The notes under the pieces: model-generated
The model's input: only the letters and a program-made list of their open reading frames with translations
What the model was told of the DNA's origin: nothing
Databases searched by the model: none
Translations under genes and position numbers: made by a program
Shown: in pieces, positions 12,401-24,960 of the stretch
Position numbering within the stretch: position 1 is the first letter of the stretch
Layout of the letters: every line of letters starts with the position of its first letter
Source: Sanderia malayensis
Taxonomy: Eukaryota > Cnidaria > Scyphozoa > Semaeostomeae > Pelagiidae
Length of the DNA: 64,000 nucleotides
Direction: 5' to 3'
NCBI GenBank assembly: GCA_013076295.1
Contig: RQOL01000521.1
Coordinates: forward strand, 1-64,000

Positions 12401-13251
12401 GTAGGCAGTGAAGAAAAAATGGGAAGTCAAGACAAAGGGGGAAGTGAGGAAATCTTTGAAAGTTACCAAAGTTTGAAGTCACCTAACGTGGAAGTCATCA
12501 AAAGTGGGAAGTCATGAAAAGTGGGAAGTCATCAAAACTGGGAAAACAAGAAAAAGTGGGAAGTCATCTAAAGTGAAAGTCACCGAAAGTGGGAAGTAAT
12601 CAAAAGTGGGAAGTCATGAAAAGTGGGGGGTCATGAAAAGTGGGAAGTCATCAAATGTGGGAAGTCAAGTGGGAAGTCACCAAAAATAGGATTTTAAGAA
12701 AAAGTGGGAAGTCATCAAAAGTTGGAATTCTTTAAAGTGGGAAAACAAGAAAAAGTGGGAGGTGATCGAAAGTGGAAGTCACCAAGAGTGCGAGGTCATC
12801 AAAAGTGGGAAGTCATCAAAATTGGTAATCACCAAAAGTGGGAAGTAAAGAAAAAGTGGGAAGTCATGAAAAGTGGGAAGTCATCAAAAGTGGGAAATCA
12901 AGAAAAAGTGGGAAGTCCTTAAAAGTGGGCAATGAAGAAAAAATTTGAAGTCAAGAAGAAGTGGGAAGCGATGAAAAGTTGAAAATCAGCAAAAGTGGGA
13001 AGTCATGAAAAGTGGGAAGTCATCAAAACTGGGAAAACAAGAAAAAGTGGGAGGTGATCGAAAGTGGAAGTCACCAAGAGTGCGAGGTCATCAAAAGTGG
13101 GAAGTCATCAAAATTGGTAATCATCAAAAGTGGGAAGTAAAGAAAAAGTGGGAAGTCATGAAAAGTGGGAAGTCATCAAATGTGGGAAGTGAAGAAAAAA
13201 TGGGAAGTTAAGAAGAAGTGGGAAGCGATCAAAAGTTGAAAATCATCAAAA
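9288..13251 (+). repeat. 3964-bp HOR, copy 1
   Basis: This is the first full copy of the 3964-bp HOR; the start is set by convention at the GTGGGAAGTCATGAAAAGCG monomer. Landmark order: AAGCGGG, CATGAATAGTGGG, GTCGCCG with CATCAAAAAAGGG (near 9649), GGACGTCATG, a second AAGCGGG, GTCGCCGAAGG (10213), GGGGGG, GTGCGAGG, TCAGCTAACG, two ATGCAAAATG segments (near 11710 and 12365), then GGGAGGTGATCG (near 12755 and 13048). Against copy 2 I noticed only scattered substitutions, for example GACGTCC at 10262, CTTACGAAAG near 10336 and TTTTATGAAAAAG near 10566. Confidence 0.88.
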
Positions 13252-16200
13252 GTGGGAAGTCATGAAAAGCGGGAAATCATCAAAAGTGGGAAATCAAGCA
13301 AAAGTGGGAAGTCATTAAAACTGGGCAGTCTTAAAAAGATAGGAAGTAATGAAAAAGTGGGAAGTGATCGAAAGTGGAAGTCAGCAAAAGTGGGAGGTCA
13401 TCAAAAGTGGGAAGTCATCAAAATTGGTAATCATGAATAGTGGGAAGTCATCAAATGTGGGAAGTGCAGAAAAAATGGGAAGTTAAGAAGAAGTGGGAAG
13501 CCATCAAAACTGGGCAGTCATAAAAAGATGAGAAATAAAGAAAAAGTGGAAAGGCAAGAAAAAGTGGGAAGTCATTAAAAGTGGGAAGTCGCCGAAAGTG
13601 GGAAGTCATCAAAAAAGGGAAATCAAGAAAAAGTGGGAAGTCCTTAAAAGTGGGCAATGAAGAAAAAATTGGAAGTCAAGAAAAAGTGGGAAGTGAGGAA
13701 AACTTTGGAAGTTACCAAAGTTTGAAGTCACCTAACGTGGACGTCATGAAAAGTGGGAAGTCATCAAATGTGGGAAGTGAAGAAAAAATTGGAAGTTAAG
13801 AAGAAGTCGGAAGCGATCAAAAGTTGAAAATCATCAATAGTGGGAAGTCATGAAAAGCGGGAAATCATCAAAAGTGGGAAATCAAGCAAAAGTGGGAAGT
13901 CATTAAAACTGGGCAGTCTTAAAAAGATAGGAAGTAATGAAAAAGTGGGAAGTGATCGAAAGTGGAAGTCAGCAAAAGTGGGAGGTCATCAAAAGTGGGA
14001 AGTCATCAAAATTGGTAATCATGAAAAGTGGGAAGTCATCAAATGTGGGAAGTGGAGAAAAAATGAGAAGTTAAGAAGAAGTGGGAGGCCATCAAAACTG
14101 GGCAGTCATAAGAAGATGAGAAGTAAAGAAAAAGTGGAAAGTCAAGAAAAAGTGGGAAGTCATTAAAAGTGGGAAGTCGCCGAAGGTGGGAAGTCATCAA
14201 AAGTGGGAAATCAAGAAAAAGTGGGAAGTCCTTAAAAGTGGGCAATGAAGAAAAAATTGGAAGTCAAGAAAAAGTGGGAATTGGAGAAAACTTTGGAACT
14301 TACCAAAGTTTGAAGTCACCTAACATGGAAGTCCTCAAAAGTGGGAAGTCATGAAAAGTGGGAAGTCATCAAAACTGGGAAAACAAGAAAAAGTGGGAAG
14401 TCATCTAAAGTGGAAGTCACCGAAAGTGGGAAGTTATCAAAAGTGGGAAGTCATGAAAAGTGGGGGGTCATGAAAAGTGGGAAGTCATCAAGTGTGGGAA
14501 GTCAAGTGGGAAGTCACCAAAAATAGGATTTTAAGAAAAAGTGGGAAGTCATCAAAAGTTGGAATTCTTTAAAGTGGGAAAACAAGAAAAAGTGGGAAGT
14601 GATCGAAAGTGGAAGTCACCAAAAGTGCGAGGTCATCAAAAGCGGGAAGTCATCAAAATTGGTAATCATCAAAAGTGGGAAGTAAAGGAAAAGTGGGAAG
14701 TCATGAAAAGTGGGAAGTCATCAAATGTGGGAAGTGAAGAAAAAATGGGAAGTTAAGAAGAAGTGGGAAGCGATGAAAAGTTGAAAATCATCAAAAGTGG
14801 GAAGTCATGAAAAGCGGGAAATCATCAAAAGAGGGAAATCAAGCAAAAGTGGGAAGTCATTAAAACTGGGCAGTCTTAAAAAGATGGGAAGTAATGAAAA
14901 AGTGGGAAGTCAAGAAAAAGTGGGAAATCATTAAAAGTGGGAAGTCGCCGAAAGTGGGAAGTCATCAAAAGTGGGAAATCAAGAAAAAGTGGGAAGTCCT
15001 TAAAAGTGGGCAATGAAGAAAAAATTTGAAGTCAAGAAAAAGTGGGAAGTGAGGAAAACTTTGGAAGTTACCAAAGTTTGAAGTCAGCTAACGTGGACGT
15101 CATGAAAAGTGGGAAGTCATGAAAAGTGGGAAGTCATCCAAAATGGGAAAACAAGAAAAATTGGGAAGTCATCTAAAGTGGGAAGTCACCGAAAGTTGGA
15201 AGTTATCAAAAGTGGGAAGTCATGAAAAGTGGGAAGTCATCAAATGTGGGAAGTGGAGAAAAAATGGGAAGTTAAGAAGAAATGGGAAGCCATCAAAACT
15301 GGGCAGTCATAAAAAGATGAGAAGTAAAGAAAAAGTGGAAAGTCAAGAAAAAGTGGGAAGTCATTAAAAGTGGGAAGTCGCCGAAAGTGGGAAGTCATCA
15401 AAAGTGGGAAATCAAGAAAAAGTGGGAAGTCCTTAAAAGTGGGCAATGAAGAAAAAATTTGAAGTCAAGAAAAAGTGGGAAGTGAGGAAAACTTTGGAAG
15501 TTACCAAAGTTTGAAGTCACCTAACGTGGACGTCATGAAAAGTGGGAAGTCATGAAAAGTTGGAAGTCATCCAAAATGAGAAAACAAGAAAAAGTGGGAA
15601 GTCATCTAAAGTGGGAAGTCACCGAAAGTTGGAGGTCATCAAAAGTGGCAAGTCATTAAAATTGGTAATAATCAAAAATGCAAAATGAAGAAGAAGTGGG
15701 AAGTCTTTAAAAGTAGGCAGTGAAGAAAAAATGGGAAGTCAAGACAAAGGGGGAAGTGAGGAAATCTTTGGAAGTTACCAAAGTTTGAAGTCATCTAACG
15801 TGGAAGTCATCAAAAGTGGGAAGTCAGGAAAAGTGGGAAGTCATCAAAACTGGGAAAACAAGAAAAAGTGGGAAGTCATCTAAAGTGGAAGTCACCAAAA
15901 GTGCGAGGTCATCAAAAGTGGGAAGTCATCAAAATTGGTAATCATCAAAAGTGGGAAGTCGTCAAATGTGGGAAATGGAGAAAAAATGGGAAGTTAAGAA
16001 GAAGTGGGAAGCCATCAAAACTGGGCAGTCATAAGAAGATGAGAAGTAAAGAAAAAGTGGAAAGTCAAGAAAAAGTGGGAAGTCCTTAAAAGTGGGCAAT
16101 GAAGAAAAAATTGGAAGTCAAGAAAAAGTGGGAATTGGAGAAAACTTTGGAACTTACCAAAGTTTGAAGTCACCTAACATGGAAGTCCTCAAAAATGGGA

Positions 16201-17215
16201 GGTCATGAAAAGTGGGAGGTCATCAAAAGTGGGAAAACAAAAAAAGTGGGAAGTCATCAAAAATGGGAAGTCACCGAAAGTTGGAGGTCATCAAAAGTGG
16301 CAAGTCATTAAAATTGGTAATAATCAAAAATGCAAAATGAAGAAAAAGTGGGAAGTCCTTAAAAGTAGGCAGTGAAGAAAAAATGGGAAGTCAAGACAAA
16401 GGGGGAAGTGAGGAAATCTTTGAAAGTTACCAAAGTTTGAAGTCACCTAACGTGGAAGTCATCAAAAGTGGGAAGTCATGAAAAGTGGGAAGTCATCAAA
16501 ACTGGGAAAACAAGAAAAAGTGGGAAGTCATCTAAAGTGAAAGTCACCGAAAGTGGGAAGTAATCAAAAGTGGGAAGTCATGAAAAGTGGGGGGTCATGA
16601 AAAGTGGGAAGTCATCAAATGTGGGAAGTCAAGTGGGAAGTCACCAAAAATAGGATTTTAAGAAAAAGTGGGAAGTCATCAAAAGTTGGAATTCTTTAAA
16701 GTGGGAAAACAAGAAAAAGTGGGAGGTGATCGAAAGTGGAAGTCACCAAGAGTGCGAGGTCATCAAAAGTGGGAAGTCATCAAAATTGGTAATCATCAAA
16801 AGTGGGAAGTAAAGAAAAAGTGGGAAGTCATGAAAAGTGGGAAGTCATCAAAAGTGGGAAATCAAGAAAAAGTGGGAAGTCCTTAAAAGTGGGCAATGAA
16901 GAAAAAATTTGAAGTCAAGAAGAAGTGGGAAGCGATGAAAAGTTGAAAATCAGCAAAAGTGGGAAGTCATGAAAAGTGGGAAGTCATCAAAACTGGGAAA
17001 ACAAGAAAAAGTGGGAGGTGATCGAAAGTGGAAGTCACCAAGAGTGCGAGGTCATCAAAAGTGGGAAGTCATCAAAATTGGTAATCATCAAAAGTGGGAA
17101 GTAAAGAAAAAGTGGGAAGTCATGAAAAGTGGGAAGTCATCAAATGTGGGAAGTGAAGAAAAAATGGGAAGTTAAGAAGAAGTGGGAAGCGATCAAAAGT
17201 TGAAAATCATCAAAA
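13252..17215 (+). repeat. 3964-bp HOR, copy 2
   Basis: This is the second full copy, at a constant offset of 3964 bp over all landmarks, so there is no net length change from copy 1. Private differences include CATCAATAGTGGG near 13834, GGGAGGCC near 14085, CATCAAGTGTGGG near 14488 and AAAAATTGGG near 15157. CATCAATAG, CATCAAGTG and AAAAATTGGG are shared with later copies, so the right-hand copies derive from a copy-2-like unit. Confidence 0.88.
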
Positions 17216-19052
17216 GTGGGAAGTCATGAAAAGCGGGAAATCATCAAAAGTGGGAAATCAAGCAAAAGTGGGAAGTCATTAAAACTGGGCAGTCTTAAAA
17301 AGATAGGAAGTAATGAAAAAGTGGGAAGTGATCGAAAGTGGAAGTCAGCAAAAGTGGGAGGTCATCAAAAGTGGGAAGTCATCAAAATTGGTAATCATGA
17401 ATAGTGGGAAGTCATCAAATGTGGGAAGTGCAGAAAAAATGGGAAGTTAAGAAGAAGTGGGAAGCCATCAAAACTGGGCAGTCATAAAAAGATGAGAAAT
17501 AAAGAAAAAGTGGAAAGGCAAGAAAAAGTGGGAAGTGATTAAAAGTGGGAAGTCGCCGAAAGTGGGAAGTCATCAAAAAAGGGAAATCAAGAAAAAGTGG
17601 GAAGTCCTTAAAAGTGGGCAATGAAGAAAAAATTGGAAGTCAAGAAAAAGTGGGAAGTGAGGAAAACTTTGGAAGTTACCAAAGTTTGAAGTCACCTAAC
17701 GTGGACGTCATGAAAAGTGGGAAGTCATCAAATGTGGGAAGTGAAGAAAAAATTGGAAGTTAAGAAGAAGTCGGAAGCGATCAAAAGTTGAAAATCATCA
17801 ATAGTGGGAAGTCATGAAAAGCGGGAAATCATCAAAAGTGGGAAATCAAGCAAAAGTGGGAAGTCATTAAAACTGGGCAGTCTTAAAAAGATAGGAAGTA
17901 ATGAAAAAGTGGGAAGTGATCGAAAGTGGAAGTCAGCAAAAGTGGGAGGTCATCAAAAGTGGGAAGTCATCAAAATTGGTAATCATGAAAAGTGGGAAGT
18001 CATCAAATGTGGGAAGTGGAGAAAAAATGAGAAGTTAAGAAGAAGTGGGAAGCCATCAAAACTGGGCAGTCATAAGAAGATGAGAAGTAAAGAAAAAGTG
18101 GAAAGTCAAGAAAAAGTGGGAAGTCATTAAAAGTGGGAAGTCGCCGAAGGTGGGAAGTCATCAAAAGTGGGAAATCAAGAAAAAGTGGGAAGTCCTTAAA
18201 AGTGGGCAATGAAGAAAAAATTGGAAGTCAAGAAAAAGTGGGAATTGGAGAAAACTTTGGAACTTACCAAAGTTTGAAGTCACCTAACATGGAAGTCCTC
18301 AAAAGTGGGAAGTCATGAAAAGTGGGAAGTCATCAAAACTGGGAAAACAAGAAAAAGTGGGAAGTCATCTAAAGTGGAAGTCACCGAAAGTGGGAAGTTA
18401 TCAAAAGTGGGAAGTCATGAAAAGTGGGGGGTCATGAAAAGTGGGAAGTCATCAAGTGTGGGAAGTCAAGTGGGAAGTCACCAAAAATAGGATTTTAAGA
18501 AAAAGTGGGAAGTCATCAAAAGTTGGAATTCTTTAAAGTGGGAAAACAAGAAAAAGTGGGAGGTGATCGAAAGTGGAAGTCACCAAGAGTGCGAGGTCAT
18601 CAAAAGTGGGAAGTCATCAAAATTGGTAATCATCAAAAGTGGGAAGTAAAGAAAAAGTGGGAAGTCATGAAAAGTGGGAAGTCATCAAAAGTGGGAAATC
18701 AAGAAAAAGTGGGAAGTCCTTAAAAGTGGGCAATGAAGAAAAAATTTGAAGTCAAGAAGAAGTGGGAAGCGATGAAAAGTTGAAAATCAGCAAAAGTGGG
18801 AAGTCATGAAAAGTGGGAAGTCATCAAAACTGGGAAAACAAGAAAAAGTGGGAGGTGATCGAAAGTGGAAGTCACCAAGAGTGCGAGGTCATCAAAAGTG
18901 GGAAGTCATCAAAATTGGTAATCATCAAAAGTGGGAAGTAAAGAAAAAGTGGGAAGTCATGAAAAGTGGGAAGTCATCAAATGTGGGAAGTGAAGAAAAA
19001 ATGGGAAGTTAAGAAGAAGTGGGAAGCGATCAAAAGTTGAAAATCATCAAAA
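17216..19052 (+). repeat. 3964-bp HOR, copy 3, internally deleted to 1837 bp
   Basis: This copy follows copy 2 up to about 18490-18560, then jumps to sequence equivalent to 16655-16725. About 2127 bp is missing (1837 + 2127 = 3964). The join lies inside a stretch shared by both sites: the AAAAATAGGATTTTAAG to GGAATTC segment, with GGGAGGTGATCG appearing just after it. That is the expected product of unequal exchange between two homologous modules of the HOR. A private change, GGGAAGTGATTAAAAG, is at about 17531. Confidence 0.87.
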
Positions 19053-22000
19053 GTGGGAAGTCATGAAAAGCGGGAAATCATCAAAAGTGGGAAATCAAGC
19101 AAAAGTGGGAAGTCATTAAAACTGGGCAGTCTTAAAAAGATAGGAAGTAATGAAAAAGTGGGAAGTGATCGAAAGTGGAAGTCAGCAAAAGTGGGAGGTC
19201 ATCAAAAGTGGGAAGTCATCAAAATTGGTAATCATGAATAGTGGGAAGTCATCAAATGTGGGAAGTGCAGAAAAAATGGGAAGTTAAGAAGAAGTGGGAA
19301 GCCATCAAAACTGGGCAGTCATAAAAAGATGAGAAATAAAGAAAAAGTGGAAAGGCAAGAAAAAGTGGGAAGTCATTAAAAGTGGGAAGTCGCCGAAAGT
19401 GGGAAGTCATCAAAAAAGGGAAATCAAGAAAAAGTGGGAAGTCCTTAAAAGTGGGCAATGAAGAAAAAATTGGAAGTCAAGAAAAAGTGGGAAGTGAGGA
19501 AAACTTTGGAAGTTACCAAAGTTTGAAGTCACCTAACGTGGACGTCATGAAAAGTGGGAAGTCATCAAATGTGGGAAGTGAAGAAAAAATTGGAAGTTAA
19601 GAAGAAGTCGGAAGCGATCAAAAGTTGAAAATCATCAATAGTGGGAAGTCATGAAAAGCGGGAAATCATCAAAAGTGGGAAATCAAGCAAAAGTGGGAAG
19701 TCATTAAAACTGGGCAGTCTTAAAAAGATAGGAAGTAATGAAAAAGTGGGAAGTGATCGAAAGTGGAAGTCAGCAAAAGTGGGAGGTCATCAAAAGTGGG
19801 AAGTCATCAAAATTGGTAATCATGAAAAGTGGGAAGTCATCAAATGTGGGAAGTGGAGAAAAAATGAGAAGTTAAGAAGAAGTGGGAAGCCATCAAAACT
19901 GGGCAGTCATAAGAAGATGAGAAGTAAAGAAAAAGTGGAAAGTCAAGAAAAAGTGGGAAGTCATTAAAAGTGGGAAGTCGCCGAAGGTGGGAAGTCATCA
20001 AAAGTGGGAAATCAAGAAAAAGTGGGAAGTCCTTAAAAGTGGGCAATGAAGAAAAAATTGGAAGTCAAGAAAAAGTGGGAATTGGAGAAAACTTTGGAAC
20101 TTACCAAAGTTTGAAGTCACCTAACATGGAAGTCCTCAAAAGTGGGAAGTCATGAAAAGTGGGAAGTCATCAAAACTGGGAAAACAAGAAAAAGTGGGAA
20201 GTCATCTAAAGTGGAAGTCACCGAAAGTGGGAAGTTATCAAAAGTGGGAAGTCATGAAAAGTGGGGGGTCATGAAAAGTGGGAAGTCATCAAGTGTGGGA
20301 AGTCAAGTGGGAAGTCACCAAAAATAGGATTTTAAGAAAAAGTGGGAAGTCATCAAAAGTTGGAATTCTTTAAAGTGGGAAAACAAGAAAAAGTGGGAAG
20401 TGATCGAAAGTGGAAGTCACCAAAAGTGCGAGGTCATCAAAAGCGGGAAGTCATCAAAATTGGTAATCATCAAAAGTGGGAAGTAAAGGAAAAGTGGGAA
20501 GTCATGAAAAGTGGGAAGTCATCAAATGTGGGAAGTGAAGAAAAAATGGGAAGTTAAGAAGAAGTGGGAAGCGATGAAAAGTTGAAAATCATCAAAAGTG
20601 GGAAGTCATGAAAAGCGGGAAATCATCAAAAGAGGGAAATCAAGCAAAAGTGGGAAGTCATTAAAACTGGGCAGTCTTAAAAAGATGGGAAGTAATGAAA
20701 AAGTGGGAAGTCAAGAAAAAGTGGGAAATCATTAAAAGTGGGAAGTCGCCGAAAGTGGGAAGTCATCAAAAGTGGGAAATCAAGAAAAAGTGGGAAGTCC
20801 TTAAAAGTGGGCAATGAAGAAAAAATTTGAAGTCAAGAAAAAGTGGGAAGTGAGGAAAACTTTGGAAGTTACCAAAGTTTGAAGTCAGCTAACGTGGACG
20901 TCATGAAAAGTGGGAAGTCATGAAAAGTGGGAAGTCATCCAAAATGGGAAAACAAGAAAAATTGGGAAGTCATCTAAAGTGGGAAGTCACCGAAAGTTGG
21001 AAGTTACCAAAGTTTGAAGTCAGCTAACGTGGACGTCATGAAAAGTGGGAAGTCATGAAAAGTTGGAAGTCATCCAAAATGAGAAAACAAGAAAAAGTGG
21101 GAAGTCATCTAAAGTGGGAAGTCACCGAAAGTTGGAGGTCATCAAAAGTGGCAAGTCATTAAAATTGGTAATAATCAAAAATGCAAAATGAAGAAGAAGT
21201 GGGAAGTCTTTAAAAGTAGGCAGTGAAGAAAAAATGGGAAGTCAAGACAAAGGGGGAAGTGAGGAAATCTTTGGAAGTTACCAAAGTTTGAAGTCATCTA
21301 ACGTGGAAGTCATCAAAAGTGGGAAGTCAGGAAAAGTGGGAAGTCATCAAAACTGGGAAAACAAGAAAAAGTGGGAAGTCATCTAAAGTGGAAGTCACCA
21401 AAAGTGCGAGGTCATCAAAAGTGGGAAGTCATCAAAATTGGTAATCATCAAAAGTGGGAAGTCGTCAAATGTGGGAAATGGAGAAAAAATGGGAAGTTAA
21501 GAAGAAGTGGGAAGCCATCAAAACCGGGCAGTCATAAGAAGATGAGAAGTAAAGAAAAAGTGGAAAGTCAAGAAAAAGTGGGAAGTCCTTAAAAGTGGGC
21601 AATGAGAAAAAATTGGAAGTCAAGAAAAAGTGGGAATTGGAGAAAACTTTGGAACTTACCAAAGTTTGAAGTCACCTAACATGGAAGTCCTCAAAAATGG
21701 GAGGTCATGAAAAGTGGGAGGTCATCAAAAGTGGGAAACAAAAAAAGTGGGAAGTCATCAAAAATGGGAAGTCACCGAAAGTTGGAGTTCATCAAAAGTG
21801 GCAAGTCATTAAAATTGGTAATAATCAAAAATGCAAAATGAAGAAAAAGTGGGAAGTCCTTAAAAGTAGGCAGTGAAGAAAAAATGGGAAGTCAAGACAA
21901 AGGGGGAAGTGAGGAAATCTTTGAAAGTTACCAAAGTTTGAAGTCACCTAACGTGGAAGTCATCAAAAGTGGGAAGTCATGAAAAGTGGGAAGTCATCAA

Positions 22001-22345
22001 AACTGGGAAAACAAGAAAAAGTGGGAAGTCATCTAAAGTGAAAGTCACCGAAAGTGGGAAGTAATCAAAAGTGGGAAGTCATGAAAAGTGGGGGTCATGA
22101 AAAGTGGGAAGTCATCAAATGTGGGAAGTCAAGTGGGAAGTCACCAAAAATAGGATTTTAAGAAAAAGTGGGAAGTCATCAAAAGTTGGAATTCTTTAAA
22201 GTGGGAAAACAAGAAAAAGTGGGAGGTGATCGAAAGTGGAAGTCACCAAGAGTGCGAGGTCATCAAAAGTGGGAAGTCATCAAAATTGGTAATCATCAAA
22301 AGTGGGAAGTAAAGAAAAAGTGGGAAGTCATGAAAAGTGGGAAGT
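19053..22345 (+). repeat. 3964-bp HOR, copy 4, partial with ~298-bp deletion
   Basis: Offsets to copy 3 are 1837 bp and to copy 2 are 5801 bp up to about 20990, then 5503 bp, so about 298 bp is lost. The deletion join is near 20995-21010, where a CCGAAAGTTGG monomer runs straight into a second AAGTTACCAAAGTTTG and TCAGCTAACG segment. Three one-base losses follow (near 21605, 21737 and 22090). Identity to the unit ends about 22345, where an AAATGTGGG monomer replaces the AAAAGTGGGAAATC monomer of copies 1 and 2. Confidence 0.83.
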
Positions 22346-23133
22346 CATCAAATGTGGGAAGTGAAGAAAAAATGGGAAGTTAAGAAGAAGTGGGAAGCGA
22401 TGAAAAGTTGAAAATCATCAAAAGTGGGAAGTCATGAAAAGCGGGAAATCATCAAAAGAGGGAAATCAAGCAAAAGTGGGAAGTCATTAAAACTGGGCAG
22501 TCTTAAAAAGATGGGAAGTAATGAAAAAGTGGGAAGTCAAGAAAAAGTGGGAAGTCATTAAAAGTGGGAAGTCGCCGAAAGTGGGAAGTCATCAAAAGTG
22601 GGAAATCAAGAAAAAGTGGGAAGTCCTTAAAAGTGGGCAATGAAGAAAAAATTTGAAGTCAAGAAGAAGTGGGAAGCGATGAAAAGTTGAAAATCATCAA
22701 AAGTGGGAAGTCATGAAAAGCGGGAAATCATCAAAAGAGGGAAATCAAGCAAAAGTGGGAAGTCATTAAAACTGGGCAGTCATAAAAAGATGAGAAGTAA
22801 AGAAAAAGTGGAAAGTCAAGAAAAAGTGGGAAGTCATTAAAAGTAGGCAGTGAAGAAAAAATGGGAAGTCAAGACAAAGGGGGAAGTGAGGAAATCTTTG
22901 GAAGTTACCAAAGTTTGAAGTCACCTAACGTGGAAGTCCTCAAAAGTGGGAAGTCAGGAAAAGTGGGAAGGCATCAAAACTGGGAAAACAAGAAAAAGTG
23001 GGAAGTCATCTAAAGTGGAAGTCACCGAAAGTGGGAAGTTATCAAAAGTGGGAAGTCATCAAAAGTTGGGGGTCATGAAAAGTGGGAAGTCATCAAATGT
23101 GGGAAGTCACCAAAAATAGGATTTTAAGAAAAA
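22346..23133 (+). repeat. Mosaic HOR stretch with a ~281-bp local duplication
   Basis: The segment GTGGGAAGCGATG, then AAGCGGG, CATCAAAAGAGGG and GTCATTAAAACTGGGC occurs twice, starting near 22389 and 22670. Its second copy continues into a GCAGTCATAAAAAGATGAG monomer instead of the usual GCAGTCTTAAAAAGATGGG. This looks like a short tandem duplication with a switch of HOR register. The remainder is the GTGAGGAAATCTTTGG and TAACGTGGAAGTC marker segment. Confidence 0.65.
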
Positions 23134-24960
23134 GTGGGAAGTCATCAAAAGTTGGAATTCTTTAAAGTGGGAAAACAAGAAAAAGTGGGAAGTGAACGAA
23201 AGTGGAAGTCACCAAAAGTGCGAGGTCATCAAAAGTGGGAAGTCATCAAAATTGGTAATCATCAAAAGTCGGAAGTCATCAAATGTGGGAAGTGGAGAAA
23301 AAATGGGAACTTAAGAAGAAGTGGGAAGCCATCAAAACTGGGCAGTCATAAGAAGATGAGAAGTAAAGAAAAAGTGTAAAGTCAAGAAAAAGTGGGAAGT
23401 CATTAAAAGTGGGAAGTCGCCGAAAGTGGGAAGTCATCAAAAGTGTGAAATCAAGAAAAAGTGGGAAGTCTTAAAAGTGGGCAATGAAGATAAAAATTGG
23501 AACTCAAGAAAAAGTGGGAATTGGAGAAAACTTTGGAACTTACCAAAGTTTGAAGTCACCTAACATGGAAGTCCTCAAAAATGGGAGGTCATGAAAAGTG
23601 GGAGGTCATGAAAAGTGGGAAAACAAAAAAAAGTGGGAAGTCATCAAAAGTGGGAAGTCACCGAAAGTTGGAGGTCATCAAAAGTGGCAAGTCATTAAAA
23701 TTGGTAATAATCAAAAATGCAAAATGAAGAAAAAGTGGGAAGTCTTTAAAAGTAGGCAGTGAAGAAAAAATGGGAAGTCAAGACAAAGGGGGAAGTGAGG
23801 AAATCTTTGAAAGTTACCAAAGTTTGAAGTCACCTAACTGGAAGTCATCAAAAGTGGGAAGTCATGAAAAGTGGAAGTCATCAAAACTGGGAAAACAAGA
23901 AAAAGTGGGAAGTCATCTAAAGTGGAAGTCACCGAAAGTGGGAAGTTATCAAAAGTGGGAAGTCGTCAAAAGTGGGGGGTCATGAAAAGTGGGAAGTCAT
24001 CAAATGTGGGAAGTCAAGTGGGAAGTCACCAAAAATAGGATTTTAAGAAAAAGTGGGAAGTCATCAAAAGTTGGATTCTTTAAAGTGGGAAAACAAGAAA
24101 AAGTGGGAAGTGATCGAAAGTGGAAGTCACCAAAAGTGCGAGGTCATCAAAAGTGGGAAGTCATCAAAATTGGTAATCATCAAAAGTGGGAAGTAAAGAA
24201 AAAGTGGGAAGTCATGAAAAGTGGGAAGTCATCAAATGTGGGAAGTGAAGAAAAAATGGGAAGTTAAGAAGAAGTGGGAAGCGATCAAGAGTTGAAAATC
24301 ACCAAAAGTGGGAAGTCATGAAAAGCAGGAAATCATCAAAAGTGGGAAATCAAGCAAAAGTGGGAAGTCATTAAAACTGGGCAGTCTTAAAAAGATAGGA
24401 AGTAATGAAAAAGTGGGAAGTGATCGAAAGTGGAAGTCAGCAAAAGTGGGAGGTCATCAAAAGTGGGAAGTCATCAAAATTGGTAATCATGAAAAGTGGG
24501 AAGTCATCAAATGTGGGAAGTGGAGAAAAAATGGGAAGTTAAGAAGAAGTGGGAAGCCATCAAAACTGGGCAGTCATAAAAGATGAGAAGTAAAGAAAAG
24601 TGGAAAGGCAAGAAAAAGTGGGAAGTCATTAAAAGTGGGAAGTCGCCGAAAGTGGGAAGTCATCAAAAGTGGGAAATCAAGAAAAAGTGGGAAGTCCTTA
24701 AAGTGGGCAATGAAGAAAAAATTGGAAGTCAAGAAAAAGTGGGAAGTGAGGAAAACTTTGGAAGTTACCAAAGTTTGAAGTCACCTAACGTGGACGTCAT
24801 GAAAAGTGGGAAGTCATCAAATGTGGAAGTGAAGAAAAATTGGAAGTTAAGAAGAAGTGGGAAGCGATCAAAAGTTGAGAATCATCAAAAGTGGGAAGTC
24901 ATGAAAAGCGGGAAATCATCAAAAGTGGGAAATCAAGCAAAAGTGGGAAGTCATTAAAAC
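23134..24960 (+). repeat. HOR block repeated ~4.7 kb downstream
   Basis: Landmarks recur at about 27841-29300 with an offset near 4709 bp: CATCAAAAGTCGG, AAGTGTGAAATCAAG (near 23447), AATGAAGATAAAAATTGG (near 23484), TAACTGGAAGTC and AAGCAGGAAATC (near 24328; AAGCGGG in the partner). One-base losses begin to be frequent here, for example GTTGGATTC near 24072 and CATAAAAGATG near 24575. Confidence 0.7.
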
